Source: a virus
DNA: 21,648 nt
Direction: 5' to 3' (one strand)
IMG/VR virus record: IMGVR_UViG_3300020122_000556
Span: 1-21,648 of that record
Of this stretch, positions 13,434 to 20,056 are shown one piece after another; position 1 is the first letter of the stretch; every line of letters starts with the position of its first letter. Made by a program: the position numbers and the translations under genes. The notes under the pieces are model-generated. The model ran no database searches. It had not been told where the DNA came from and was given only the letters and a program-made list of their open reading frames with translations.

Positions 13434-13837
13434 GCGGGCACACTCAAGAGCGGTGGGTCGCGGAGGAAGTGCGCGTCACCGCCGGGCTCGAAGAGAACTC
13501 CTACTACCAGATCAATGCGGCGGCCTGCTGTGATCCGCTCGACCGGAACCGGCCGTTCACGATAGCGGACACCTTCGGCCGGAACGCCACGATCCCGCCC
13601 GAGGAGGACCGCGCCAACGCCCTCCTCCTCGCCGCCGCCCTCGAGCTGGCCGATGCGCTGGAGGGCCTGCTCGCGTCGAGCGAGACCGGCTCCTACTGCG
13701 AATGGTGCCGGGCCCATGCTCCGAAAAACGAGGCCGGGTTGCTGGTCGGGCCTCTTGTGCATGCGCCGGGATGCCCCGCCGTAGCCGCTCACGCCGCCTT
13801 GGTCAAGGCTGGCCGAGAGACCAGAAAGGAGTCCTAA
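13430..13837 (+). CDS. Hypothetical protein with Cys/His-rich C-terminus
   Basis: A 135-residue protein. The N-terminal half is polar; the middle (ANALLLAAALELADALEGLL) is a helix; the C-terminal part has CEWCRAHA (~residues 87-94) and a His-Ala-Pro-Gly-Cys segment, a plausible zinc site. The N-terminal RVTAGLEENSYYQINAAACC is unusual. GTG 13430 overlaps the previous stop. Function unknown. Confidence 0.65.
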   Translation: MSGHTQERWVAEEVRVTAGLEENSYYQINAAACCDPLDRNRPFTIADTFGRNATIPPEEDRANALLLAAALELADALEGLLASSETGSYCEWCRAHAPKNEAGLLVGPLVHAPGCPAVAAHAALVKAGRETRKES

Positions 13838-13838
13838 C

Positions 13839-14033
13839 ATGTCCCGCCCCCGCCTCAACATCGATGGGAAGCGCGTCCGCGCCTGCCGCGGAAGCGACAG
13901 CCTCCGCGGAGTCTTCGACAGCCGCCAGCAGGAGATCGCCTGCCCCGAGTGCTCCGGCCGCTGGCTGGCCGCAGCCTGCGCCACTTGCCACGGAACCCCG
14001 ATCATCCCTCGCCACCGGGCGGTAGCGCCGTGA
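13839..14033 (+). CDS. Small zinc-ribbon-like protein
   Basis: A 64-residue protein. The N-terminus is basic (SRPRLNIDGKRVRACRG); then CPEC (~35-38) and CATC (~47-50) form a four-cysteine zinc ribbon. The start has AAAGGAG eight bases upstream of ATG 13839. It could bind nucleic acid. Its TGA overlaps the GTG start of the next gene. Confidence 0.65.
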   Translation: MSRPRLNIDGKRVRACRGSDSLRGVFDSRQQEIACPECSGRWLAAACATCHGTPIIPRHRAVAP

Positions 14034-15106
14034 GCCGCTTCGCCGATGCCCTCCCCGTCCTCCTTGGCGCCGGGGTTCTCCTGGCCGGCCTGTTGCTCCT
14101 GGGCTGGCGGCTGCGCGTTCTGAGGCCGCTCTCGCAGTTACGGCGCCCTCTGGCCCGCTTCTTCCTCCGCGGTCGCCGCTTCAGGTGGTCTCGGGAGGAG
14201 GCCCGTGGGCAGCTCTACCGGCTCGCGGCGCGGGCCACAAGGGGAGACGACGAAGAGGCCGCTCGCTTCTTGGAGCGGGCCGGCCTAGCCCTGTGGCAAG
14301 GCGGCGCGGTGGTTTCCGAGGGCGCCCTGGCCAGCGTTGTCGGGAAGACTCCAGGGGCCGCAGCCGCCGAGGAGCTCCGCCAGAAGGACCGCGCCGAACT
14401 GGAGCGGCAGGCTCGGCAGGATCTGGCCGACTCCGCGGGTTGCCGGGCTCGCGGCGAGATGCTCCAGGCCGAACGGCGCGCCGCCGGCCCTCCGGCCTTC
14501 CCGGTCTTCCGGGACGGCCAGCTCGTCGGCCACCTTCTAGCCCACTACGCCCAGAAGGACCAGGAAGGAGCCGTTTTAGCCTTCGCGAACGGCGCTATCC
14601 TCACGAAGCGCAAGACGTGGGTGACCTCCTCGCCCGATGCCCTGCTAGCCACCCTGCCGCCGCATGCGTTCCGGGTTGTGGTCCTCCTCATCCTCATGGC
14701 GGTCGGCCTCCTGGTCCCAGGCAGCGCCACCGCGGCCGACGCGCCGTTCCCTACCTATCCGGCCACCCAGCTCTCGCAGTACCAGCACAAAGCCCTCCGC
14801 CTCCGCCCGGGCCAGCTCGTCTGCGCGGTGGGCTTTGTCGAATCGACCCGCCGCGAGAAGGACGGCGACCTCCATGTCTGGGTCTGCTCCGATCCGGCAA
14901 CCCTGCACTGGACGATGACCCAGCGCCGGGGCTCGTGCGTCCTCGGGGAGATCGTGCCGGGCCACCCTCTCCCCCGGCCCGCCAAGGGCCTCCAGATTAA
15001 GATGTGCGGGAAGTGGGTGGAGGAGGATCTCCAACACGGTTGGACGGAGTTCCACCCGGTTATGGGCTGGTGCTCGCCAGCGGCGAGCTGCGAGGTAAGG
15101 CCGTGA
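14030..15106 (+). CDS. Two-pass membrane protein with an exported OB-fold-like domain
   Basis: A 358-residue membrane protein. Residues ~8-26 form a first transmembrane helix, 40-205 a charged, mostly helical cytoplasmic region, and ~213-230 (FRVVVLLILMAVGLLVPG) a second helix. The ~128-residue tail has five cysteines and the segment MCGKWVEEDLQHGWTEFHPV, resembling the closing strand of OB-fold-like domains with a conserved GW-EHPV pattern. With two spans both ends should face outside, so the tail is probably extracytoplasmic. GTG 14030 overlaps the previous stop. Function unknown; a membrane or wall role is likely. Confidence 0.65.
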   Translation: MSRFADALPVLLGAGVLLAGLLLLGWRLRVLRPLSQLRRPLARFFLRGRRFRWSREEARGQLYRLAARATRGDDEEAARFLERAGLALWQGGAVVSEGALASVVGKTPGAAAAEELRQKDRAELERQARQDLADSAGCRARGEMLQAERRAAGPPAFPVFRDGQLVGHLLAHYAQKDQEGAVLAFANGAILTKRKTWVTSSPDALLATLPPHAFRVVVLLILMAVGLLVPGSATAADAPFPTYPATQLSQYQHKALRLRPGQLVCAVGFVESTRREKDGDLHVWVCSDPATLHWTMTQRRGSCVLGEIVPGHPLPRPAKGLQIKMCGKWVEEDLQHGWTEFHPVMGWCSPAASCEVRP

Positions 15107-15291
15107 TCCTCCGCATCTCCTGGTGCTGGTGGTTCGCGGTCTGCGTTGCGCTGGTAGCCGTCGACCTCCTGGGCCTTGCCCGCTGCCTCACCCATCCTGA
15201 GCCGCTTCGCGCAGAACTCGCCTTCGCTGGCTCCGCCCTGACCGGCTTGCTGGGCGCCGCGATGGCCTGGCTGCGAAGGGGGTCCCGTTGA
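15103..15291 (+). CDS. Small two-helix membrane protein (holin-like)
   Basis: A 62-residue protein with two hydrophobic segments (WWFAVCVALVAVDLLGLA, ~residues 8-25, and LAFAGSALTGLLGAAMAWL, ~39-57) and a basic end (RRGSR). That topology suits a class II holin, but no endolysin is visible nearby, and it could equally be a membrane partner of the preceding protein. GTG 15103 overlaps the previous TGA and its own stop overlaps the next TTG. Confidence 0.6.
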   Translation: MILRISWCWWFAVCVALVAVDLLGLARCLTHPEPLRAELAFAGSALTGLLGAAMAWLRRGSR

Positions 15292-15629
15292 CCGCCCCCC
15301 GCCGCGGCCGGCCGCCCCGCAACGACGCCGCGCCCGTGCGCATCACCCCTCTCCTCGGGGAGGATGTCCTGGCGGTCGTGGACCGGAACCGCGGGACTCT
15401 GAAGCGGGCCGGGGCGATCCGCGTGGCCCTCCTCGTGCTCATCCAGCGCATGGAGGAGGACCGGGACCTGGAAGTAGGCCGGCCGGGACTAGCGCGGCTC
15501 CGGCAGTTCCCGCTCGAGCTTCCCGCCGACCTCCTCGCCAGGGCACAGGCGCTGGTCTCCGAGGGTCGCGCCTCCTCGGTCTCGGACCTGGTGCGGGCGG
15601 CGGGGATGGGGCTGGGGGAGAGGCATTGA
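15288..15629 (+). CDS. Putative regulator with two ribbon-helix-helix-like units
   Basis: A 113-residue protein. A basic arm with an AT-hook-like RRGRPPR (residues 5-11) precedes two similar units: PVRITPLLGEDVLAVVDRNR with LKRAGAIRVALLVL (~16-51), and FPLELPADLLARAQALVSEG with ASSVSDLVRAAGMGL (~74-109). Each has the order strand, helix, turn, helix seen in ribbon-helix-helix repressors, which normally dimerise; here both halves may be in one chain. It could act on the GTAGG-N4-CCTAC palindromes, but that is inference. Start TTG 15288 overlaps the previous TGA. Confidence 0.6.
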   Translation: MTAPRRGRPPRNDAAPVRITPLLGEDVLAVVDRNRGTLKRAGAIRVALLVLIQRMEEDRDLEVGRPGLARLRQFPLELPADLLARAQALVSEGRASSVSDLVRAAGMGLGERH

Positions 15630-15931
15630 GCGGACTCATGGAAGTCGATCTCTCGCAGTGCCTCATCGCCTACGAAGGAGAGATCATCACCTGCCCAGCC
15701 TGCGGCCTCTGCCTGGCCGTTTTCACTGTCGACGCGTGGGAGGGGCTGTATTTCGAGGACCTCGCTATCCTTGAAGGTATGACCTACGTCTACCCCGACG
15801 ACACCCTGGCCCTCTTCTGCCCGCATTGTAAAGTTGATGCGTTGGCGACTACCCAGGGCGAGTTGATCGAGAACGCCTCGGGGCCCCGGGTCCACCTCTC
15901 CACCGGCTGGCGCGATCTGGGGGGAGAATGA
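15626..15931 (+). CDS. Small protein with two CxxC pairs
   Basis: A 101-residue protein from TTG 15626 (overlapping the previous TGA), or 97 residues from ATG 15638. CPACGLC (~23-29) and CPHC (~65-68) make a zinc-binding pair. Between them is an acidic, aromatic stretch (FTVDAWEGLYFEDLAILEGM). No family recognised. Confidence 0.65.
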   Translation: MSGLMEVDLSQCLIAYEGEIITCPACGLCLAVFTVDAWEGLYFEDLAILEGMTYVYPDDTLALFCPHCKVDALATTQGELIENASGPRVHLSTGWRDLGGE

Positions 15932-16110
15932 GGCGCCTCACCCTCCGCACCTTCGGCCACCCGGTCGCCTACGGACGGCCCTTCGACGCGATCTGTGGGG
16001 AGGTCAAGGCCCTCCAGATCGATGCCGTGCGGGCCGAGAAGCGCATCGCGGGCGTCGGCGACTTCATGACCGCACAGGGCGCCGCTCGCGCCCCTGAGGG
16101 GCGCGAATGA
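15928..16110 (+). CDS. Small basic hypothetical protein
   Basis: A 60-residue protein of unknown function: RRLTLRTFGHPVAYGRPFDA then a helical segment LQIDAVRAEKRIAGVGDF. It overlaps the previous and next genes (ATGA at both ends), supporting its reality within the operon. Confidence 0.6.
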   Translation: MRRLTLRTFGHPVAYGRPFDAICGEVKALQIDAVRAEKRIAGVGDFMTAQGAARAPEGRE

Positions 16111-16706
16111 GCACCCGCCCCCTCCCCCCCTGGCCCTGGCCGGCCGATGATCCGCGCCGCTTCATGCGCTACGTCACCGCCCTCGACCTCCCGACTGGGC
16201 TCGACGCGGACGGCCGCAAGCTCTGCGCCTGGTGCCCGAACCCGCTCCCACGGGGGCGTCGCCGGTACTGCTCAGCCGCGTGCGACTTCGAGGCGGGCAT
16301 CCGCATGCAGCCGCTCCTCGCCCTCCGGCATGTAGGGGAGAGGGACGGCTGGCGCTGCGGCAAATGCGGGCGCAAGCTCTGGCCGAAAGACCACGAGTAC
16401 ACAGTGCTGCGCCGCGTCGTACCCGAGTCCTGGCTTGGCCGCAGCATCCGGCGCTACGAGGCAGACTATCGGCACCTTCAGCGCATGCACGAGGCGCTGA
16501 AAACGGGCCTGAAGGCCGGCATGATTCGCTACGAGCTTGACCACGTCGTCCCGGTCTCGGAAGGTGGCGGCTGCTGCGGCCTCGACGGATTCCGGCTCCT
16601 GTGCCTTCGGCCCTGCCATGCCGAGGAGACAGGCAAGCTTCGCCGCCGCCTGAACGCCCGAAAGCGAGAGGCTGTGCAGCCCGTCCTCTTCGAGGCGAGC
16701 CGATGA
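16107..16706 (+). CDS. HNH endonuclease
   Basis: A 199-residue HNH nuclease. It carries zinc-type cysteines CAWC (40-43), CSAAC (55-59) and CGKC (84-87), the core YELDHVVPVSEGGG (Asp145, His146), then LLCLRPCHAEETGK with His171. The central HNH Asn is not seen, Asp160 occupies its region. A 55-residue helical insertion (RYEADYRHLQRMHEALKTGL) separates the zinc knuckle from the catalytic core. Phage HNH proteins often help terminase cut during packaging, but they may also be homing enzymes; this one lies far from the terminase. The ATG overlaps the previous gene. Confidence 0.85.
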   Translation: MSTRPLPPWPWPADDPRRFMRYVTALDLPTGLDADGRKLCAWCPNPLPRGRRRYCSAACDFEAGIRMQPLLALRHVGERDGWRCGKCGRKLWPKDHEYTVLRRVVPESWLGRSIRRYEADYRHLQRMHEALKTGLKAGMIRYELDHVVPVSEGGGCCGLDGFRLLCLRPCHAEETGKLRRRLNARKREAVQPVLFEASR

Positions 16707-16736
16707 ACCTGGGGCGCGGATGGTCCGCGGCCCCGC

Positions 16737-16775
16737 CCGGCCCTCCTGCGCCTAGGGGGGAGGGCCGGCCTTTTT
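16737..16775 (+). terminator. Rho-independent terminator before the Nudix gene
   Basis: CCGGCCCTCC (16737-16746) pairs perfectly with GGAGGGCCGG (16759-16768) around a 12-base loop, followed by CC and TTTTT (16771-16775). It lies 31 bp after the HNH stop and just before the Nudix Shine-Dalgarno, so it may attenuate expression of the genes downstream. Confidence 0.85.
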
Positions 16776-16786
16776 CGGAGGCGAGC

Positions 16787-17239
16787 ATGAACAGCGTGAA
16801 GACGGTAGAGTACGTCGCAGGGTTCGCGGTCGACTACCACAACCAAACCGTCGCGCTGGTCCGCAAGGCGCGACCGGCGTGGCAGGCGGGCAAGCTCAAC
16901 GGCGTGGGGGGACACATCGAGGACGGTGAGGAGCCGCTTGCCGCGATGCGCCGAGAGTTCCTGGAGGAGGCATGGGGAGACGCACAGGACTGGCGGCTCT
17001 TCGTGGTGCTGGGCGGGAAGGGCTGGAAGGTGCATTTCTTCATCGCCTACGTGGACGAGACCGAGATGGCGGAGTTGCACGGCGTGGGCGACGAACCGAT
17101 AGAGGTGCATCCCCTCGAAGCCCTTCCCGGCCTGCCGGTGATCCCGAACCTACGGTGGTTGATACCCCTCGGGCTAGATGCTGATCGCATCGAAGGGGAG
17201 CTGCACGAGACCGCAGGATGGGTGGCGCCGAATGAATAG
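16787..17239 (+). CDS. Nudix hydrolase with a variant Nudix box
   Basis: A 150-residue Nudix-fold protein, a family that hydrolyses nucleoside diphosphates linked to another group. The box runs from Gly42: G-HIEDG-E48, seven residues, RE (56-57), FL, EE (60-61), then A-W-G instead of the usual x-G: the Gly expected at 63 is Trp, shifted to 64. The catalytic Glu pair is intact, so activity is plausible. Substrate cannot be told. ATG 16787 is preferred over in-frame ATG 16703 because GGAGG lies 5 bases upstream and the terminator sits between. Its TAG overlaps the start of the next gene. Confidence 0.85.
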   Translation: MNSVKTVEYVAGFAVDYHNQTVALVRKARPAWQAGKLNGVGGHIEDGEEPLAAMRREFLEEAWGDAQDWRLFVVLGGKGWKVHFFIAYVDETEMAELHGVGDEPIEVHPLEALPGLPVIPNLRWLIPLGLDADRIEGELHETAGWVAPNE

Positions 17240-17393
17240 CCCGACCTCTCGCAAGATCCGCCGCGAGCTCGCGCGAGCAACCGCGCCCGTGCCCCAGATC
17301 GTCACCCTCACCCGCGGCGGCAAGATCGAGGTCCGCCGCGGCTCCAAGGGCGAGAAGCTACTCCGCAAGGCGGGGTGGCGGGAGGCGTCGTGA
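17232..17393 (+). CDS. Small basic protein, 53 residues
   Basis: A short, strongly basic protein starting at ATG 17232 inside the end of the Nudix gene. It contains IRRELARATAPVPQIVTLTR and GGKIEVRRGSKGEKLLRK. Such small basic peptides may bind nucleic acid. Coupled translation is expected from the overlap. No family recognised. Confidence 0.5.
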   Translation: MNSPTSRKIRRELARATAPVPQIVTLTRGGKIEVRRGSKGEKLLRKAGWREAS

Positions 17394-17429
17394 GGCCGCG
17401 CGCGCTCGACCTCTTTTGGGAGCCGACTA

Positions 17430-18296
17430 ATGCCCCGCCGTAGCTCCGCCCCGAAGCGCAACCCGATCGTGACCGAAAGGGATCTCGCGATTATCCTGGA
17501 GGGGAAGTGCAAACTCAAATCCCCCGGTGAGATCCTGGACGAGCTGAACGCCTTCCGGGCGGAGGAGGCCCGCCAGATCGCGAAGGAGCGCAATCTCCCC
17601 CCTGAAGCCGCCGAGGAGTTTGTCGAGCACTCCCGGCTATCCCGCCAGACGCTTTTCGGTGACTTCAACCGCCTGAAGAAGCGCATGCAGGCGTCCAACC
17701 TCGCCCAGGGCCGCGAGCTCATGCGGCGGCAATACGACCGCCTGGAGACCATGCGCCAGACCTACGTTCTCCTGGAGCGGCGCGCCTGGCAGGAGCTGGA
17801 GAGGAGCGCGGGCGCCAGCCTCTCGACGACCGAGGAGGAGGCGATCGACGTCACCCCGCCGCTCGCCCACGAGAAGGGGCTGGTGAACACGGTCCTGAAG
17901 CCCAAGGTTCGCCGGGTGGACCAGCCGGCCGCAGCCGATCCCGCGTGGTTCGTCATCCTGGACCGGCTGCTGTGGCGCCAGGTGGAGCTCGCGGAGAGGA
18001 TGTTCCAGCTGGAGGCAATGCTCGGACTCGAGACCCCGCCCGACGTCGCCGCCCTGACCGCCCTCACCCCCGATGGCGCCCGCGCCGGCTTCATCGAGCA
18101 CGACCTGCGGCTCCTCTTCAGCCCAGAAGCCAGGGCCGCCAAGCTCGATCCAGGCGCCTTCAAGGCCCGCTTCGCCCTCTACGACGCTTGGGCCGCCGCC
18201 AAGGCGCGGGAGGCGGGTGTCGGCGGTGAGGAAGAGGGGGAATCGGGCTTCCGGGTGGTGGGGCTTCAGATCGAGATCGAGCAGGAACCGAGCTAA
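17430..18296 (+). CDS. Possible terminase-small-subunit-like DNA-binding protein
   Basis: A 288-residue, helix-rich protein. Residues ~70-85 (LSRQTLFGDFNRLKKRM) look like the helix-turn-helix of phage small-terminase-like proteins, and the following segment (LETMRQTYVLLERRAWQELERS) matches their coiled region with the AW-x-x-x-ERS pattern; a further part (WFVILDRLLWRQVELAERMF and MLGLETPPD) matches the usual 'ILRCIEKRCKLLGLD' stretch. The N-terminal half is charged and helical. It lies on the strand opposite to the terminase, 4.5 kb away, which is unusual. GGGAG upstream of ATG 17430 fits the start. Confidence in the role is moderate. Confidence 0.6.
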   Translation: MPRRSSAPKRNPIVTERDLAIILEGKCKLKSPGEILDELNAFRAEEARQIAKERNLPPEAAEEFVEHSRLSRQTLFGDFNRLKKRMQASNLAQGRELMRRQYDRLETMRQTYVLLERRAWQELERSAGASLSTTEEEAIDVTPPLAHEKGLVNTVLKPKVRRVDQPAAADPAWFVILDRLLWRQVELAERMFQLEAMLGLETPPDVAALTALTPDGARAGFIEHDLRLLFSPEARAAKLDPGAFKARFALYDAWAAAKAREAGVGGEEEGESGFRVVGLQIEIEQEPS

Positions 18297-18302
18297 AAAG
18301 GG

Positions 18303-18359
18303 GTGGCGGGGAGGGGGAGGATCGGAGGAACTTCCCTGGGGGGCGTCCTTCCCCGCCAC
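18303..18359. terminator. Hairpin between convergent operons
   Basis: GTGGCGGGGA (18303-18312) pairs with TCCCCGCCAC (18350-18359), separated by 37 bases that can fold further (GGAAG/CTTCC-like). It lies between the stops of the right operon (18296) and the convergent operon (18369). No T run follows on either strand, so its efficiency is uncertain; it may serve both strands. Confidence 0.55.
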
Positions 18360-18368
18360 TGAGGAGCT

Positions 18369-18788
18369 CTAGGCGCCGGCAACCGGCGGAGGCGGGGGCG
18401 TCTGGGGCGTCGCCGGCTCCTGCTCGGCGGGCGGGTTCGTCAGCACCGCATCCGCGAGCTCCACCTGGGTCTTCTCGTCCGCGAGGTCGGCCCGGAGTTT
18501 CTCGAGCGCGGTGAAGTCCTCCGCCGTTAGAGACGGGTTGGCGGCTCGGTCCGCCGCGATGGCGTCGGCGATCATCTGGGGCACGCTACGGATGAGGGCG
18601 GTCTGGGACTCGACGGCGCCGTGGGTCGCGGCTACCTGGTCGACTACGGCCTGCACTGCGGCGGTCAGGGCCATGTTGCGCGTCTCCTCTGCCCGTTCTA
18701 GGGCGTCGATACGTTGCTGAAGGACTGCGATTGTACGGTCGGTGTCGGTGAGGTCCACCGGGTGCAGGTGGATGGCGACGAGGGCCAT
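18369..18788 (-). CDS. Coiled-coil protein with a Pro-rich tail
   Basis: A 139-residue protein. A heptad-like helix (IAVLQQRIDALERAEETRNM, ~residues 20-39) is followed by further helices, then SLTAEDFTALEKLRADLADE and a Pro/Ala-rich tail ending PPPPPVAGA. Coiled-coil phage proteins can be structural or scaffolding proteins, or regulatory; no family is recognised. The ATG directly follows the TAA of the gene before, so it is in the same operon. Confidence 0.6.
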   Translation of the reverse strand: MALVAIHLHPVDLTDTDRTIAVLQQRIDALERAEETRNMALTAAVQAVVDQVAATHGAVESQTALIRSVPQMIADAIAADRAANPSLTAEDFTALEKLRADLADEKTQVELADAVLTNPPAEQEPATPQTPPPPPVAGA

Positions 18789-19244
18789 TTACACCCCCGC
18801 CTTCGCGATGCGAGAGTTTACGAAGTGGGCCTTCTCCGGGGGATGCTTGACCTCGCTGTCTCGCGGCTCGCTTTGGACGGCGTCGACGGTCGGCGCGGTT
18901 CCCTGTGCCTCCAGGTGCGAGAGCAAGCCCTCCACCACCTCCCGCTCGACCTCCGCGTCGTCCTCGGCTCCGATCCGCTCCAGTCGAGCCCGGTTCGCGA
19001 CGAACGGGATCACCCCCGAGACCGCGATCGGCGGCGGAGCTCCGTCGCCCACGACGTAGACCCAGACCGGCCCGCCGGCCGCGATGATCGCTCTCTCCTC
19101 TGAAGTGGGCTCCCAGCAGGAGATGTAACTGCCCGGCTTGTCCTCTGTTGCGACGCAGCGGCGGACCGGAAGCGGCAGGCACTCCGGCATGGACGGAGGC
19201 GCCGTCAGGAGTAGGTTGGACTCAGGAAAATAGGTCGGATTCAT
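18789..19244 (-). CDS. Phage protein of unknown function (WEPTSEE-type)
   Basis: A 151-residue protein. ATG 19244 overlaps the previous stop (ATGA). The core CLPLPVRRCV, YISCWEPTSEERAIIAAGGP and VWVYVVGDGAPPPIAVSGV recalls a short domain (Cys-rich start, 'CWEPsdeE', then beta strands VWL-V-G...PPV) found in many phage accessory modules and without assigned function. The C-terminal half is acidic and probably disordered. Confidence 0.65.
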   Translation of the reverse strand: MNPTYFPESNLLLTAPPSMPECLPLPVRRCVATEDKPGSYISCWEPTSEERAIIAAGGPVWVYVVGDGAPPPIAVSGVIPFVANRARLERIGAEDDAEVEREVVEGLLSHLEAQGTAPTVDAVQSEPRDSEVKHPPEKAHFVNSRIAKAGV

Positions 19245-19678
19245 GCCGCCCTCCCCGTCGAAGGCCGGAAAACCGCGACTTTGACCGCTCCGCACTGCCG
19301 GGGCAGAGGTTGGTCCTGAAGGCCCGGTACGAGCGCCAACGCTTCCCAGACCCGGTAACGAACAGGCCAGTTGCGCCGTGCCCAGCCCGAGAGTTGTCGT
19401 AAAGCCGCCCAACGGCTCCTCGCCAACTGGGTGTAGAGCGCCTCTTTGAAAGCCTCGACCCACCCATCCGGGGTTCGGAGAACGCCCATCTCGGGGAGTC
19501 GCGCCATCTTCCAGCGAAAGTGGGCAAGCAGGCGCTCTGAACCCATGAATGCCAAGCACTGCGATACTTCGACGGACATGGAGAAGTTTTCGAGCGGATA
19601 CTCGTGCCAAGCGTAATCTACGGCGACCGGGTTTGCCGGATCGTCGGTGATGACCTGTCTCGAGTGCTCGCCTTGCAT
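19241..19678 (-). CDS. Hypothetical protein
   Basis: A 145-residue protein from ATG 19678 (AGGAGG about 10 bases upstream). It contains aromatic and basic residues (AWHEYPLENFSMSVEVSQCL, then a basic helix RWKMARLPEMGVLRTPDGW and SRWAALRQLSGWARRNWPV). No motif recognised. Its stop overlaps the next start. It is the third gene counted from the small gene at 19997. Confidence 0.65.
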   Translation of the reverse strand: MQGEHSRQVITDDPANPVAVDYAWHEYPLENFSMSVEVSQCLAFMGSERLLAHFRWKMARLPEMGVLRTPDGWVEAFKEALYTQLARSRWAALRQLSGWARRNWPVRYRVWEALALVPGLQDQPLPRQCGAVKVAVFRPSTGRAA

Positions 19679-19694
19679 GGTCTTTTCGCCTCCT

Positions 19695-19997
19695 CTACGG
19701 TAGGGCGGCCGGCGGTAGGCTGTCAAGGGTGGGGGGATCGGCCGGAAGGCCGAGACGGGTGCGCAGGTGGCGAGCGATCTCCTCCGCCTTCGGCAGAAGG
19801 TTCAGGGGCGCGATGCCGGCATGGGCGAGTGTCACCGCGAGGCGGACCGCCTCCGCCTCGATCTTCAGGTAGAGCTCCAGGGCTCGGTACGGATCTCCAG
19901 CAGCGACTTCCGGCGCCTCCGCTTTCGTCCTCTCGACCACTTCGTCGAGAAACTTCCGCCACAACGCGGGTAGTGCTGTTTCGTTGGGTTCAGCCAT
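19695..19997 (-). CDS. Small helical hypothetical protein
   Basis: A 100-residue, mostly helical protein: LWRKFLDEVVERTKAEAPEV, then PYRALELYLKIEAEAVRLAV and NLLPKAEEIARHLRTRLGL. GGAGGAG lies just upstream of ATG 19997. It is separated from the replication gene by 59 bp that contain a palindrome. Function unknown. Confidence 0.6.
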   Translation of the reverse strand: MAEPNETALPALWRKFLDEVVERTKAEAPEVAAGDPYRALELYLKIEAEAVRLAVTLAHAGIAPLNLLPKAEEIARHLRTRLGLPADPPTLDSLPPAALP

Positions 19998-20032
19998 ACT
20001 CTCCTCCGATCCATTGCTCGGCAGTAAAGGTT

Positions 20033-20044
20033 TGAACCTGTTCA
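20033..20044. promoter_or_regulatory. Palindrome between replication gene and downstream operon
   Basis: TGAAC-CT-GTTCA is a perfect 12-bp palindrome in the 59-bp gap before the gene at 19997. A second half-site-like GTTCAG occurs at 20055-20060. It may be a repressor site for the downstream operon; no promoter is clear. Confidence 0.4.
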
Positions 20045-20056
20045 GATCGAGCCAGT

